Source of the DNA: Listeria kieliensis
GTDB taxonomy: Bacteria > Bacillota > Bacilli > Lactobacillales > Listeriaceae
DNA length: 64,000 bases
Direction: 5' to 3'
Assembly: GCF_003369925.1 (NCBI RefSeq)
Contig: NZ_LARY01000001.1
Coordinates: 186,001 to 250,000, forward strand
The notes under the pieces were generated by a model. It saw only the letters and a program-made list of their open reading frames with translations. It ran no database searches and was not told the origin of the DNA. Below, piece by piece: positions 18,953 to 29,526 of this stretch (position 1 is the first letter of the stretch; each line of letters starts with the position of its first letter). The translations under genes were made by a program, and so were the position numbers.

Positions 18953-18965
18953 TTCTCTGCTGCTT
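18936..18965. terminator. perfect 30-bp palindromic terminator spanning two stop codons
   Basis: A 15-base arm repeats exactly in inverted form with no loop spacer, and each strand then runs into T. The TAA stops of the RpiR gene and of the EIIC gene both lie at its centre, overlapping by four bases. Each protein therefore ends in Ala-Ala-Glu-Asn. Confidence 0.9.
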
Positions 18966-20297
18966 TTTCTTGTTCGAGTGAGCATTCTTGTTGGTATTCT
19001 TTTTTGTCGGCCATTCGAAAGAACGGATACCATGTTAAGATGTTGACAATAAGTAGCACGATGAAAACAAGGAAATACGGGAACCCACCTTTTAGGAACA
19101 TCACAATAGGCGCAGGCGTTGTAAAAGGCATGGCAATTAGTGGGTTGTACTTCGAAAAATCTAGGAACGACATCATTCCCCAAGCGATTCCGCCCATTAA
19201 GGCGGGGGAAATGACCATTGGAATGAAGAAAAATGGATTTAACATCAGCGGCATCCCGAAAATGAGCGGTTCATTGATATTGAAGATGACAGGAGGACCA
19301 GCTAATTTGAAAAGTTGTTTATAGCGCGCTGATTTTGCTCGGAACATGGAAATGACGAGTCCATAAGTTGCGCCTTGACCGCCAAAGCCATTTCCGCAAA
19401 CATAAGAAACAACGGCCATGGCAAGGTAAGGCAGTTCTTGATGATGCTGGAAAGCGACCATGTTTGCTGTCATATTTGCGGTTAGTGTCGGCATCACAAC
19501 GCCGTAAACCATGTTGGGATGGATACCGAAGAACCAAAGCAAGTTCGCGATTGTGAAAATCAAGATAATCGCGATGGGAGACGCGGTTAAATGCTGTAGT
19601 GGTGCTTGAACGAGCATGGTGATGAAGGCAAAGATATTTTCAAAGGGTGTATAAGAAAATAATACGCGGACAATGAAGAAAATGACAAGAATAATGCCGG
19701 ATAAAATGGCTGGACTTAGGGATTCGGATACGTTTGTTGGAACGGAATCGGGCATTTTGATGGTGATGTTTTTCTTGATGAGATAGGAATAAAGTAAACC
19801 GACGGCATAGCCAACTAAGATGGCAACGAAAAGTCCAGATCCACCTGTATAGAGCATTTGGAAGGCTTCCACATTCGAACTGGATTTGATGAGCGCTTGT
19901 GCTGGGAATTTCGTCACGTTTTCGCCTAGGATGTAGGTTTGAATTGCTTGTGGCATGAGAAGGAAAAACGCTGCTATCGCAAGTAAACCTGCTGGCATGG
20001 GATCATGGCCATCTTTTTTAGCGTAAATGTAAGCAAAGTTGAACACTACATAGACGGAAAGCAAATTGATGGTTGCCCCAAGTGCAGCATTGAAATGGGG
20101 CGTTAGACCGATATTTTTCAGCCATTCAATCCAAATAGGGATCGGGAAATTTCCAATGATCATTAGGAGAGCAACGCCCAGTGTAATGGGAGTTGTGCGC
20201 ATGAAGGCTTCTGCTAGAGCGCTAAAAAATTTGCTGCGGTTCATTCGGGCAGCTACAGGGCCAATAAATTTGTTTAAGAAACGTTCCAATTTTTCCA

Positions 20298-20298
<1 letters not shown>
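18949..20298 (-). CDS. PTS EIIC of the cellobiose family (second copy)
   Basis: Membrane subunit of a beta-glucoside PTS. 449 residues, about ten hydrophobic segments, WFFGIHPNMVYG near residue 240 and FNINEPLIFGMP near 340. Second gene of an operon with the GH1 enzyme; the GH1 stop and this ATG share one base (20298). No EIIA or EIIB gene is present. Only moderately similar by eye to the first EIIC at 10068-11348, so a recent duplication is unlikely. Confidence 0.9.
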
Positions 20299-21779
<1,481 letters not shown>

Positions 21780-21792
21780 TTATTACCTTTTC

Positions 21793-21830
21793 ATCATAGA
21801 AGATTCTTTTTGAAAATGTAAGCGCTTTTT
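21793..21830 (-). promoter_or_regulatory. promoter and cre-like site of the GH1-EIIC operon
   Basis: Minus strand TTACAT (21821-21816), 17 bases, TATGAT (21798-21793). TGTAAGCGCTTTTT on the plus strand (21817-21830) matches the CcpA consensus with one mismatch and overlaps the -35 box. Confidence 0.65.
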
Positions 21831-21987
21831 TTGATTTGTGCAACGCGTTTCAGGAATTTGAAACAGAAAAACAGAAATTCTATAGGTAAAACGATTGAGA
21901 AAAGTAAAATTTACTGGTTTTTCCGTATATTTGAATTCGCTTTCTTTTTTTTATTCGCAAAAACGTCGTAAAAACTGGGTTTTCAGA

Positions 21988-22016
21988 TTGAAATGAGGAT
22001 GAATTCATGTTATGAT
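21988..22016 (+). promoter_or_regulatory. sigma-A type promoter of cshA
   Basis: TTGAAA, exact 17-base spacer, TATGAT. Predicted start near 22023 gives a leader of about 260 bases before the TTG start of cshA. Confidence 0.7.
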
Positions 22017-22048
22017 GTCTATTAGATGTTTATTAGGTTTTGTATGTA

Positions 22049-22078
22049 TAGCCTAGTGAGTTAGAGGGCTTTTTTTAT
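22049..22078 (+). promoter_or_regulatory. attenuator-like hairpin in the cshA leader
   Basis: AGCC ... GGCT stem with a T7 run about 30-55 bases after the predicted transcript start. It could end transcription early. The remainder of the leader (22079-22270) is AT-rich with no open frame that I would support. The stem is short, so this call is tentative. Confidence 0.4.
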
Positions 22079-22285
22079 TTGATACGTCGAATTGTCGATT
22101 TCAGAGCGTTTTGGAAATTACCAAGTGGTGAATAATTCAAAAAGAAATCATAGTTTAGTAACTGGAAGAATGAAAGTGAGTCAATCATTTTCATTTTTTA
22201 TGTAGATCGTAAAGATTCATCATAAGCGTATGATGAGGATAAAGCTCTCCTGAAAAAACTTTAAGAAGATAAAGGAGAAATGACA

Positions 22286-23776
22286 TTGACAAAGTTTTCA
22301 GAGTTTGGTCTGGACGAAAAAATTGTAAAATCTGTTAAAAGAATGGGATTTGAAGAGGCAACACCGATTCAAGAAAAGACGATTCCAATCGGTCTTGAAG
22401 GAAGAGACTTAATTGGACAAGCACAAACAGGGACGGGAAAAACGGCTGCGTTCGGTCTTCCGATGATCCAAAAAATTGATCAAAAGAATTCCAATGTACA
22501 AGGTTTAATTATTGCACCGACACGCGAACTTGCGATTCAAGTTTCGGAAGAGCTGTACAAGTTAAGCTATGACAAGCATGTACGAGTACTTGCGGTTTAT
22601 GGCGGTTCGGATATTAGCCGTCAAATTCGTTCGTTAAAGAAAAACCCGCAAATTGTTGTCGGAACACCAGGTCGTATTCTTGACCATATTAATCGGCGCA
22701 CGCTGAAGCTAGATCACGTTGAGACACTTGTGCTTGATGAAGCAGATGAAATGCTTAACATGGGATTCATTGATGATATTGAATCCATTTTGAAAGAAGT
22801 CCCAGATGAACGCCAAACTTTACTATTTTCTGCAACGATGCCGGATCCAATTCGTCGTATTGGAGAACGCTTCATGCATAGCCCAGAACTTATTCGTGTT
22901 AAAGCGAAAGAAATGACAGCACTTTTGATTGAACAATTCTTTATTAAAGTGCATGAAAAAGAAAAATTTGATGTTTTAAGTCGTTTACTAGATGTACAAT
23001 CGCCTGAGCTTGCCATTGTATTTGGACGGACGAAGCGTCGTGTCGATGAGCTTTCGCGTGCACTTGATATGCGTGGTTATGTGGCTGAAGGAATTCATGG
23101 TGACTTAACACAAGCGAAACGGATGAGTGTGCTACGTAAATTTAAAGAAGGAAAAATCGATGTTCTTGTTGCAACAGATGTTGCGGCTCGTGGACTAGAT
23201 ATTTCAGGCGTTACACACGTTTATAACTACGATATTCCGCAAGACCCAGAAAGCTATGTCCACCGAATTGGTCGTACTGGTCGTGCTGGGAAAGAAGGTA
23301 TGGCGATTACTTTCGTACAACCGCGCGAAATGGGTTACCTTCGTACAGTGGAGCAAACAACGAAGAAAAGAATGCAACCTCTTAAGCCACCAACTTGGGA
23401 TGAGGCTTTTGCTGGGCAACTTCGTCTTGCGACAGAAAAAATCACAGAAATTATTACAGAAGAAAATCTAGCGGATTATAAAGCAGTTGCAAGTGAATTG
23501 CTTGAAAACTATGATGCAACTGATATTGCAGCAGCAATGCTTAAAATGCTTGCAAAAGAACCGGATCAAACGCCAGTTCACATCACAGAAGAGCGTCCAC
23601 TTCCATCTCGCGGTGGCGGCGGAAAAGGCAAAGGTAATTACCGTGGTGGCGGCAAAGGGAACTATCGTGATCGCAACAACAGCGGCAAAGGTCGACGTGG
23701 ATCAAGCAATGGTTCACGTGATCGTCGCGGCGGCGGAAAAGGTAATTACTATAAGAAATCAAATAACAATAAATAA
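22286..23776 (+). CDS. cshA: DEAD-box RNA helicase CshA
   Basis: ATP-dependent RNA helicase of the degradosome/cold-adaptation type. TTG 22286 is taken as start because AAAGGAGA (22271-22278) is eight bases away; ATG 22280 would be too close. 496 residues: Q motif, [23 protein letters not shown] (VLDEADEM near residue 150), SAT, and HRIGRTGR. The last 75 residues are a Gly/Arg/Lys/Asn-rich basic tail that binds RNA in this family. In B. subtilis the gene (ydbR) also lies before ydbS-ydbT; here several genes separate them. Long leader suggests post-transcriptional control. Confidence 0.95.
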   Translation: MTKFSEFGLDEKIVKSVKRMGFEEATPIQEKTIPIGLEGRDLIGQAQTGTGKTAAFGLPMIQKIDQKNSNVQGLIIAPTRELAIQVSEELYKLSYDKHVRVLAVYGGSDISRQIRSLKKNPQIVVGTPGRILDHINRRTLKLDHVETLVLDEADEMLNMGFIDDIESILKEVPDERQTLLFSATMPDPIRRIGERFMHSPELIRVKAKEMTALLIEQFFIKVHEKEKFDVLSRLLDVQSPELAIVFGRTKRRVDELSRALDMRGYVAEGIHGDLTQAKRMSVLRKFKEGKIDVLVATDVAARGLDISGVTHVYNYDIPQDPESYVHRIGRTGRAGKEGMAITFVQPREMGYLRTVEQTTKKRMQPLKPPTWDEAFAGQLRLATEKITEIITEENLADYKAVASELLENYDATDIAAAMLKMLAKEPDQTPVHITEERPLPSRGGGGKGKGNYRGGGKGNYRDRNNSGKGRRGSSNGSRDRRGGGKGNYYKKSNNNK

Positions 23777-23792
23777 TTGTTGTGTATAAAGT

Positions 23793-23838
23793 AAAAAGCA
23801 GTAATCTGAAGAAAAGTTTTCTCAGATTACTGCTTTTT
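23793..23838. terminator. bidirectional terminator after cshA
   Basis: Perfect 17-base arms (23793-23809, 23822-23838) with A-run and T-run. Shared with the converging membrane-protein gene. Confidence 0.92.
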
Positions 23839-23856
23839 GTTTGGACTAAATCCGGA

Positions 23857-24501
23857 TTACCAAATGAAGGGGATCAGTTTTTTAGTAATTTTTTGGTAAG
23901 CCTCAAATTGTTTGCCATATTTACCAAGTAAATATTTGTCTGCATTTGGAATGTAAGAGAACATAAAAAGTAAGAGCAGAAAAATAGGAATGATCATGGC
24001 CCACCAGTTTAACGTCACAAGAGCAAATCCTGCTACCCAAAGCACGTCGCCAAAATAGTTAATGTGGATCGCATATTTGAATAGTCCGCCTGTATATAGT
24101 TTTCCTTTGTTGGCTGGGTCATCTTTAAAGGGTTTTCGAAGTAACTCGGAGGCGGTATTAATAAAGCTCCCAATTAAAAAAAGAGCAATGCCAATTAGGT
24201 ACATGCTCATGCTGAAAGAACTATGATGATAGATCGCAAATAATGGAAATCCAATATAATAAATCGCAAATGCAGTGCTATTTCCGAGCGCTTCTTTCCA
24301 ACTAATTCCTCTAGGGAGCCAAATAAAACTCATGGCGTTGAGGCGAATAAACGTGATTAGTAAGCAGAAATAAAGCGTGTAACTCACAACATTCGTTAAA
24401 TCTGAGCTTGCGATTAAGTAGAAAGCAAGCGTCAAATAAACAAGCTGGATGATTAATGTAAATATCTTTGATCCAAGCGTTTTTTGCTTGATTCCATACA
24501 T
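23857..24501 (-). CDS. DUF1295/isoprenylcysteine methyltransferase-like membrane protein
   Basis: Polytopic inner-membrane protein of 214 residues. ATG 24501 is chosen for its AGGAGG at normal spacing; the open frame extends to 24609 but without such a site. About six hydrophobic segments. The C-terminal third has the GGLFKYAIHINYFGDVLWVAGFAL pattern followed by a late NADKYLLGKYGKQFEAYQKITKKLIPF motif, as in DUF1295 and ICMT-like enzymes, where this region binds a cofactor. Enzyme activity is not shown by sequence. Monocistronic. Confidence 0.7.
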   Translation of the reverse strand: MYGIKQKTLGSKIFTLIIQLVYLTLAFYLIASSDLTNVVSYTLYFCLLITFIRLNAMSFIWLPRGISWKEALGNSTAFAIYYIGFPLFAIYHHSSFSMSMYLIGIALFLIGSFINTASELLRKPFKDDPANKGKLYTGGLFKYAIHINYFGDVLWVAGFALVTLNWWAMIIPIFLLLLFMFSYIPNADKYLLGKYGKQFEAYQKITKKLIPFIW

Positions 24502-24580
24502 AAATTTATCCTCCTTTTTTTCCAGTTTGTCACAATAAAAGGAAATTATCAATAGAAAAGAAGGAGGGCTCACTAAATGA

Positions 24581-24614
24581 AAAAAGTGCCTAGCTTGATT
24601 CCTAGGCACTTTTT
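24581..24614. terminator. terminator between the two membrane-protein genes
   Basis: Perfect 13-base arms AAAAAGTGCCTAG / CTAGGCACTTTTT around an eight-base loop; closes the upstream minus-strand gene. Confidence 0.9.
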
Positions 24615-24627
24615 GCTTTTAAATGGC

Positions 24628-25356
24628 TTATTTCATGGTGTTCACGATTAAACCAATATGTGTAAAGTAATTCATAACACCGAACGCTACAAAGATAATT
24701 CCTGCGATTAGCCAAAGTGTTTTCACGGTTTTTACTAGCCCGGCCGCAGGATTTTTCTTCAAGATGAGTGGGAAAAGTGCGGCACCAAGCCCAGTGATGG
24801 CATAAAGTAGCGAAATGAAGCTAGCTTCAACAAGGGGATAATCAGCAAGGAGCCCAGAAATAGGTTCTTCTTTCGGTGCGGCGAAAAGCTGGAATGTCAC
24901 GCCGGCAATGCCAATCGCGATAAGTGCAAGCCCCATAGCTGCCCCAAAATAGGAAAGTGGTTTTAAGAGGCCAGGCAAATCCTCTTGAAGCCGTTTAGCG
25001 ATAACCTTGTCGTTTCTTGCGTCCAGTTTTTCCTCACGCATGTAAACTTGGTTGCGTCTGCGAAGTAAATACGCTGTAGCAAGAAGCAAAACGCCGAATG
25101 CGAGTACCGGTTCGCCAAAAATGATGTCGTCAAATGGAAAGCCGATTTTGGAAAGCGGCCAGGTGAGTGACATGTGGGCACCTGTGAGTGTTAAAATGAA
25201 GCCCGGAATAGCGAAGCCAACAACCCAGCCATCGAGCTGACCGATTTCCTCTTTTTGAAGTTTTCTCCCAAATTGTAAAATAAGCAGTAAAGCAATCCCT
25301 GTTGTAACGGACATGATGGTATTGTAAACAGCCGTATTCGACCAATCAATAACCAT
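24628..25356 (-). CDS. DUF981-like polytopic membrane protein
   Basis: 242 residues with seven probable membrane helices: two before a long cytoplasmic loop (about 100-130, charged, containing REEKLDARNDK), then the rest. ATG 25356 has AGGGGGAG six bases upstream. The first half (DGWVVGFAIPGFILTLTGAHMSLTWPL) resembles the DUF981 family, whose function is not known. Stands alone with its own terminator. The region upstream, 25357-25627, is AT-rich with no gene that I can support. Confidence 0.7.
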   Translation of the reverse strand: MVIDWSNTAVYNTIMSVTTGIALLLILQFGRKLQKEEIGQLDGWVVGFAIPGFILTLTGAHMSLTWPLSKIGFPFDDIIFGEPVLAFGVLLLATAYLLRRRNQVYMREEKLDARNDKVIAKRLQEDLPGLLKPLSYFGAAMGLALIAIGIAGVTFQLFAAPKEEPISGLLADYPLVEASFISLLYAITGLGAALFPLILKKNPAAGLVKTVKTLWLIAGIIFVAFGVMNYFTHIGLIVNTMK

Positions 25357-25627
25357 TGTTACTCCCCCTTTTTGAATAGATTCATTTATTACTATAACAC
25401 CATCTGAAAGGGTTTTCTTCTGTTCTGTTTGGGAAATCGTGCACAAGTAAATAAAAGAGACAATATCTGGCTAGTTTTTTTATGAAGTTCAACAGCAAAA
25501 TTCTGATAAAAGCCTTTGAATTTAATGAAATAATAAGTTTGGCGGTTGTATATTAGAAGTTTTGAGATGTTTGTGATCCGCAAAATAGGCTTTTAATTAT
25601 TTAAAAATAGATTTCGGTGAAATTCAA

Positions 25628-25660
25628 AAAATCTGGAGGAAATTTTCCCCTCCAGATTTT
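25628..25660 (-). terminator. terminator of the YhgE/Pip gene
   Basis: AAAATCTGGAGG pairs exactly with CCTCCAGATTTT around nine bases; oriented for the minus-strand gene that ends at 25664. Confidence 0.85.
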
Positions 25661-25663
25661 AGC

Positions 25664-28264
25664 TTAGTCCCCTCCAGGGATTAGCGTTTGGTTTTCAAGT
25701 GCGAACCGTTTGTTGTGTCGCAGTGTGAGTACCAATATGAGAAGTACATTTGCGACTACGATAATCGAAAGCAAGATCAAGGAACTGTGCAAGTACACAG
25801 AAATTCCAAGTCCAGAAGAAATCGCATCACGGAAACTATAAACGGTATAACTCATCGGTAAGAATGGATGAATTGCGTTAAAGAATCCATTGGTAAGTGG
25901 CATTGGGAAAGTTCCTCCAGCTCCACCAAGTTGAAGTACGAGAAGTACCATTGCAAAGAATCGACCCGGATTTCCAAGTGTAATCGCAAGGAACATAACA
26001 AGGAACATAAAGGTTAATGAAGTTAAAACAGACGTTAAAATAAAGGCACCAACGTGATCTACATGTAGACCAAGCATTAACATAATTGAATCCAAAATAA
26101 GCGCTTGAAGGACAGCCGCAGAAGCTCCGATAGAAGCCTTGCTAAGCCACCATGAAATCCCGCTTGTTGGATCCACTGCGGGACGTCGAATCGGGAAGAT
26201 AAAGTTAAAGACAAGCGCCCCAACATACAGACCGAGCGAAAGAACATAAGGTGCAAGACCATGCCCGTAATCAGGAACTTCGCTCATTTTGTGTTCCGTT
26301 AATTTAGTTGGCGATGCGAACATATTGAATGTCTTATTCGAAGCTTTTGTATCGTTTACTTGTTCTGCGCCATCTTTTAGCTTCCCAGCAAGCTCTTTGG
26401 AACCATCCCCAACTTGCTTGATGCCTGTTCCAAGATCAGCAGATCCAGTTGCTAGTTTGCTAGCGCCATTATTAATTTCAGAAGCGCCATTTCCTAATTG
26501 ACCAATTCCATTATTTAAAAGAGGAAGTTGGTTGTTCATTTGGTTCAAACCACCAGTTAGCTCGTTTGCACCACTTGCAAGTGTAGCACTGCCAGTATTT
26601 AATGCTGCGTTGTTACTAGTAAGTGTCTGAAGCCCGCCGTTTAGAGATCCAATACCGTCTGTTACTTGTTTGGAGCCGCTGTAGAGCGCATCAACACCAT
26701 TTGACAGAGTTGGAATGGACGATGTAAGTTGGTTTGTACCAGAAGCCAGTTTAGTACCGCCATTAGATAAAGCACCCAGTGCCGTAGAAATTTGATTAAA
26801 TGTACCTATAGTTGTTTCTGTTTTACCAACAAGCTCATTTGTACCGCTCGCAAGTGTAGGCACCTGTGCATTCAGTTTGTAGATAGCATCAGCTACTGTA
26901 TTACTGCTTACTTTTAATCGATCAATCCCAGCATTAATATTTGTATAAGCACTAGATTGTCTATCTAATACTTGTTCAGCGCCACCTTTAGCACCATCTT
27001 TAGCTGCTTCAATAACTTTTTTTACTTCTGGAGTTGAAAGGTCTACACCCGTTTTCTTCACAGCACTGTCAATTCCAGCATCAATTGCAGAATTGAACTC
27101 TTTATTGCTTGCTTGAAGTTTTGCAACCCCAGCTTGAACTTGATTTAAGCCCGCTGTTAGCTCATTTTGATTGATTTCATTTGAAGAACTAACGGATTTA
27201 TTTAAATTTTGATTTAACTGTGCAACAGCCGTTTCTAGACTATTTGCCCCGTTTTTCAGTTCTTGCAACTTTTGTTTTTGTGCGGGTGTATTACTTTCTT
27301 TTAGTCCCGCATCCACATTCTGCTTAAGTTCAGTGATGCCGCTATTTAACTGTTGTACACCGCCATTTAGTTGTGTAGCACCAGAAGAAAGAGCGGGAAC
27401 TTGATTTTTAAGCTTTGTAAGTCCATCAGTTACTTGATTAGAACCAGGATAAAGTTTAGCTGAGCCATCAGCTAATTTTTTTGTGCCGTCTGTATAAGAC
27501 CCTAGTTTTGAGCTGAACTCATTTTCACCAGCGCTAAGGGACTTAGCACCATCAGCTAATTTTTTCGTCCCAGCAGAAGCTTCATTTACGGCAACTTGAA
27601 TTTGCGAAGTGCCGTCTTTAAAAGTGAGTGTACTATCCGCAAGTGTATTTAACCCATTTGTGATCGTTTTATTTCCATCTGCTAACTTCGCACTACCGTC
27701 ATCTAATTTTTTAGCGCCATTTGCAGCAGTCGACATGCCTTTACCAACTTCTTTAATTTGAGCAAAAACACTTTTAGCATATTCTTTTGTAATACTTGTT
27801 GCTACTTGCGATTTTAATTGATTTGCCCCTTGTTCTGTCACCACTTCGCCAACGTAGTTTTGCGAAGGATTGATTTTGTAAGATAAGTTCATTTTTTGAG
27901 GGTTTTTATCAAGCAGAGTCGAGGCGTTTTTCGAGAAGTTTTTTGGAATGGTGACAACCATATAATATTTGCCATCCTTAATTCCTTGCTCTGCTGATTT
28001 TTGACTGACAAAATGCCAATCCAAATCGTTGTTTTTCTTTAAATTATCCACGAGTTCATTTCCGACATCGAGTGTTTGCCCGCCATATTCGGTTTTCTGA
28101 TCGTGATTGACCACTGCAACAGGAAGATCTCCTGTTTTACCATAAGGATCCCAAACCGATTTTAAGAAGAAACCGCCATATAAAATCGGAATGAATAAAA
28201 TAACAATGGAAGAAATCAGCAGGATTTTATTTTTCCCGAACTGCATCCATTCGTTTTTTAACAT
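25664..28264 (-). CDS. YhgE/Pip-domain membrane protein with long heptad-like repeats
   Basis: 866 residues. One N-terminal membrane helix (about 13-35), an extracellular region with the YhgE/Pip N-domain (to about 190), a very long stretch to about residue 630 made of degenerate repeats of the type LxxGxxxLxxGsxxL, then about five C-terminal helices. The family includes phage-infection proteins and ABC-2-like exporters linked to type VII secretion. The repeats predict elongated coiled coil. I use ATG 28264; GTG 28270 is also possible, and neither has a strong ribosome binding site, consistent with coupling to the Rrf2 gene 25 bases upstream. Confidence 0.85.
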   Translation of the reverse strand: MLKNEWMQFGKNKILLISSIVILFIPILYGGFFLKSVWDPYGKTGDLPVAVVNHDQKTEYGGQTLDVGNELVDNLKKNNDLDWHFVSQKSAEQGIKDGKYYMVVTIPKNFSKNASTLLDKNPQKMNLSYKINPSQNYVGEVVTEQGANQLKSQVATSITKEYAKSVFAQIKEVGKGMSTAANGAKKLDDGSAKLADGNKTITNGLNTLADSTLTFKDGTSQIQVAVNEASAGTKKLADGAKSLSAGENEFSSKLGSYTDGTKKLADGSAKLYPGSNQVTDGLTKLKNQVPALSSGATQLNGGVQQLNSGITELKQNVDAGLKESNTPAQKQKLQELKNGANSLETAVAQLNQNLNKSVSSSNEINQNELTAGLNQVQAGVAKLQASNKEFNSAIDAGIDSAVKKTGVDLSTPEVKKVIEAAKDGAKGGAEQVLDRQSSAYTNINAGIDRLKVSSNTVADAIYKLNAQVPTLASGTNELVGKTETTIGTFNQISTALGALSNGGTKLASGTNQLTSSIPTLSNGVDALYSGSKQVTDGIGSLNGGLQTLTSNNAALNTGSATLASGANELTGGLNQMNNQLPLLNNGIGQLGNGASEINNGASKLATGSADLGTGIKQVGDGSKELAGKLKDGAEQVNDTKASNKTFNMFASPTKLTEHKMSEVPDYGHGLAPYVLSLGLYVGALVFNFIFPIRRPAVDPTSGISWWLSKASIGASAAVLQALILDSIMLMLGLHVDHVGAFILTSVLTSLTFMFLVMFLAITLGNPGRFFAMVLLVLQLGGAGGTFPMPLTNGFFNAIHPFLPMSYTVYSFRDAISSGLGISVYLHSSLILLSIIVVANVLLILVLTLRHNKRFALENQTLIPGGD

Positions 28265-28288
28265 ATTCACTTTCTAATCAACACCAAT

Positions 28289-28777
28289 CTAAAAATTTAA
28301 TTCTGGACGACTTTCGTTCCAGTTTTTGAACGGAAGCTCCTCTTGACCAAGCGTTTCAAGCAATAAATCTGCGACAGTATGGTTTTTAAGCACTTCTTTC
28401 CAAGCTGCGTCTGCTTTTTGAAAAGTTTCGGTTACTTTTCTTTCTCCTTTAGAAGCCACATTTTTACGAATATCTCCAAACACCGTTTTAATAAGCCCAG
28501 TATCCGGATAACTCGAGAGGTCGCTTTCAACGGCTTCTACGATTTCAAGCAGCGAAATTTTTTTCGGACTTTTGGCTAAAGAAAATCCACCGTTGTTTCC
28601 AGAAACGGAGCGAATGATTTCTTTAACGACTAATTTTCGCATGATCTTTTTTAAGTAAGAAGAAGAAACTTGCAAACGTTCGCTGATCACATCCGACGCA
28701 AGTGGCGCCGAACTATCTTGCGTAGAAAGTAGTGTGATGATACAAACCGCTTGTTCTAAACTTCGTGTTAGTCTCAA
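28289..28777 (-). CDS. Rrf2-family regulator lacking the Fe-S cysteines
   Basis: 162-residue transcription factor. The start is TTG 28777, where GAGGTGA precedes it and the protein then begins MRLTRSLEQA, the usual Rrf2 opening; the longer frame to 28840 is unlikely. Winged helix at about residues 5-80. The three cysteines that hold an iron-sulphur cluster in IscR/NsrR are absent; only Cys12 remains, so it is more like the CymR/YwnA side. Co-transcribed with the YhgE/Pip gene and presumably its regulator. Confidence 0.85.
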   Translation of the reverse strand: MRLTRSLEQAVCIITLLSTQDSSAPLASDVISERLQVSSSYLKKIMRKLVVKEIIRSVSGNNGGFSLAKSPKKISLLEIVEAVESDLSSYPDTGLIKTVFGDIRKNVASKGERKVTETFQKADAAWKEVLKNHTVADLLLETLGQEELPFKNWNESRPELNF

Positions 28778-28810
28778 CAGATTCACCTCGCTTTTTGGTA
28801 AACGCTTTAG

Positions 28811-28852
28811 AGATAACAAATATCTATTATGGATACTCATTATCTATGACAA
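28811..28852 (-). promoter_or_regulatory. promoter and dyad upstream of the Rrf2 gene
   Basis: AGATAA (28811-28816) and TTATCT (28840-28845) form an outer dyad in a 35-base AT-rich element; TTGTCA on the minus strand (28852-28847) and TAATAG 17 bases on could be the promoter. Likely Rrf2 operator, but only by position and symmetry. Confidence 0.4.
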
Positions 28853-28931
28853 TTATAATGATTTCCATTAAAAAAGCAAGCTCTAAATCTTGTTTTTTCT
28901 TGAAGGGGTTTTCATTTTTTTAAAACTGCGC

Positions 28932-28937
28932 TATAAT
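28932..28937 (+). promoter_or_regulatory. -10 box of the preQ1 riboswitch transcript
   Basis: TATAAT with a weak TTTTCA 17 bases upstream. It stands 17 bases before the aptamer. Confidence 0.5.
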
Positions 28938-28953
28938 AATGTGATTTTAAAAA

Positions 28954-28994
28954 ACGTAGTTCGAAACCATCCTACGTAAAAAAACTAGGGAGAG
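28954..28994 (+). promoter_or_regulatory. preQ1-I riboswitch controlling translation
   Basis: P1 stem ACGTAG (28954-28959) / CTACGT (28972-28977) encloses the C-rich loop TTCGAAACCATC. The A-rich tail (AAAAAAACTA) that makes the family's pseudoknot follows, and it runs directly into the ribosome binding site GGGAGAG (28988-28994). This is the class I preQ1 layout as I know it. Binding of preQ1 would hide the ribosome binding site and turn off the transporter behind it. Confidence 0.85.
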
Positions 28995-29001
28995 ATTAAT
29001 A

Positions 29002-29481
29002 GTGAAAATGAAGTGGATTACAACGAATGCGATTGTTGCAGCCCTCTATGTGGTCATGGGCTTTATTGTTCAGCCGCTTGTTTATGGAGCTGTCCAATTT
29101 CGTGTTCCAGAACTGTTCAATCATTTGATTGTGTTCAACAAGAAATTTTTCTGGGGAATTATACTCGGCGTTTTTATAACGAATCTGTTTTCGCCACTTG
29201 GTTGGTATGACCTTGTTTTCGGTGTTTCACAGTCCGTTATTTCCATGCTCATCATGTTTATCGTGATGCATTATTTGAAAGGGCAAGTTGCAAGAATGAT
29301 TGCGAATACGCTAGTTTTCTCGTTGACGATGTTTATGGTCGCATTTGAGCTTTATCTGGCATTCGATGCACCGTTTTTCGCAAGCTGGCTATTTTCAGCC
29401 ATTGGAGAACTCACGGTGATGGGGATTGGCATTCCGATTATGTATATGTTAAATAAGCGAATGAAACTGGATTCGCTTTAA
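29002..29481 (+). CDS. queT: QueT-family transporter of queuosine precursor
   Basis: Membrane substrate-binding (S) component of an energy-coupling-factor transporter. 159 residues, five to six hydrophobic segments, with PLVYGAVQFRVPELFNHL near residue 25 and FSPLGWYDLVFGVSQS near 65, typical of the QueT family. GTG start seven bases after GGGAGAG. A preQ1-I riboswitch directly in front supports preQ1 or related deazaguanine as substrate. The ECF ATPase and T component must come from elsewhere in the genome. Confidence 0.88.
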   Translation: MKMKWITTNAIVAALYVVMGFIVQPLVYGAVQFRVPELFNHLIVFNKKFFWGIILGVFITNLFSPLGWYDLVFGVSQSVISMLIMFIVMHYLKGQVARMIANTLVFSLTMFMVAFELYLAFDAPFFASWLFSAIGELTVMGIGIPIMYMLNKRMKLDSL

Positions 29482-29488
29482 ATATTTG

Positions 29489-29526
29489 AAAAAGAGCTGG
29501 AACGTTAATCTGTTCCAGCTCTTTTT
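29489..29526. terminator. bidirectional terminator after queT
   Basis: Perfect 15-base arms AAAAAGAGCTGGAAC / GTTCCAGCTCTTTTT. The minus-strand gene stops inside it. Confidence 0.9.

Noticed and set aside
25392-25583. 63-codon minus-strand frame in the gap before the DUF981-like gene
   Set aside because: No ribosome binding site, unusual composition, no motif.
25750-28000. Repetitive DNA that might be a tandem-repeat or CRISPR-like array
   Set aside because: The periodicity is at protein level (LxxG coiled-coil repeats of the YhgE/Pip protein), with divergent codons and no constant repeat-spacer unit.
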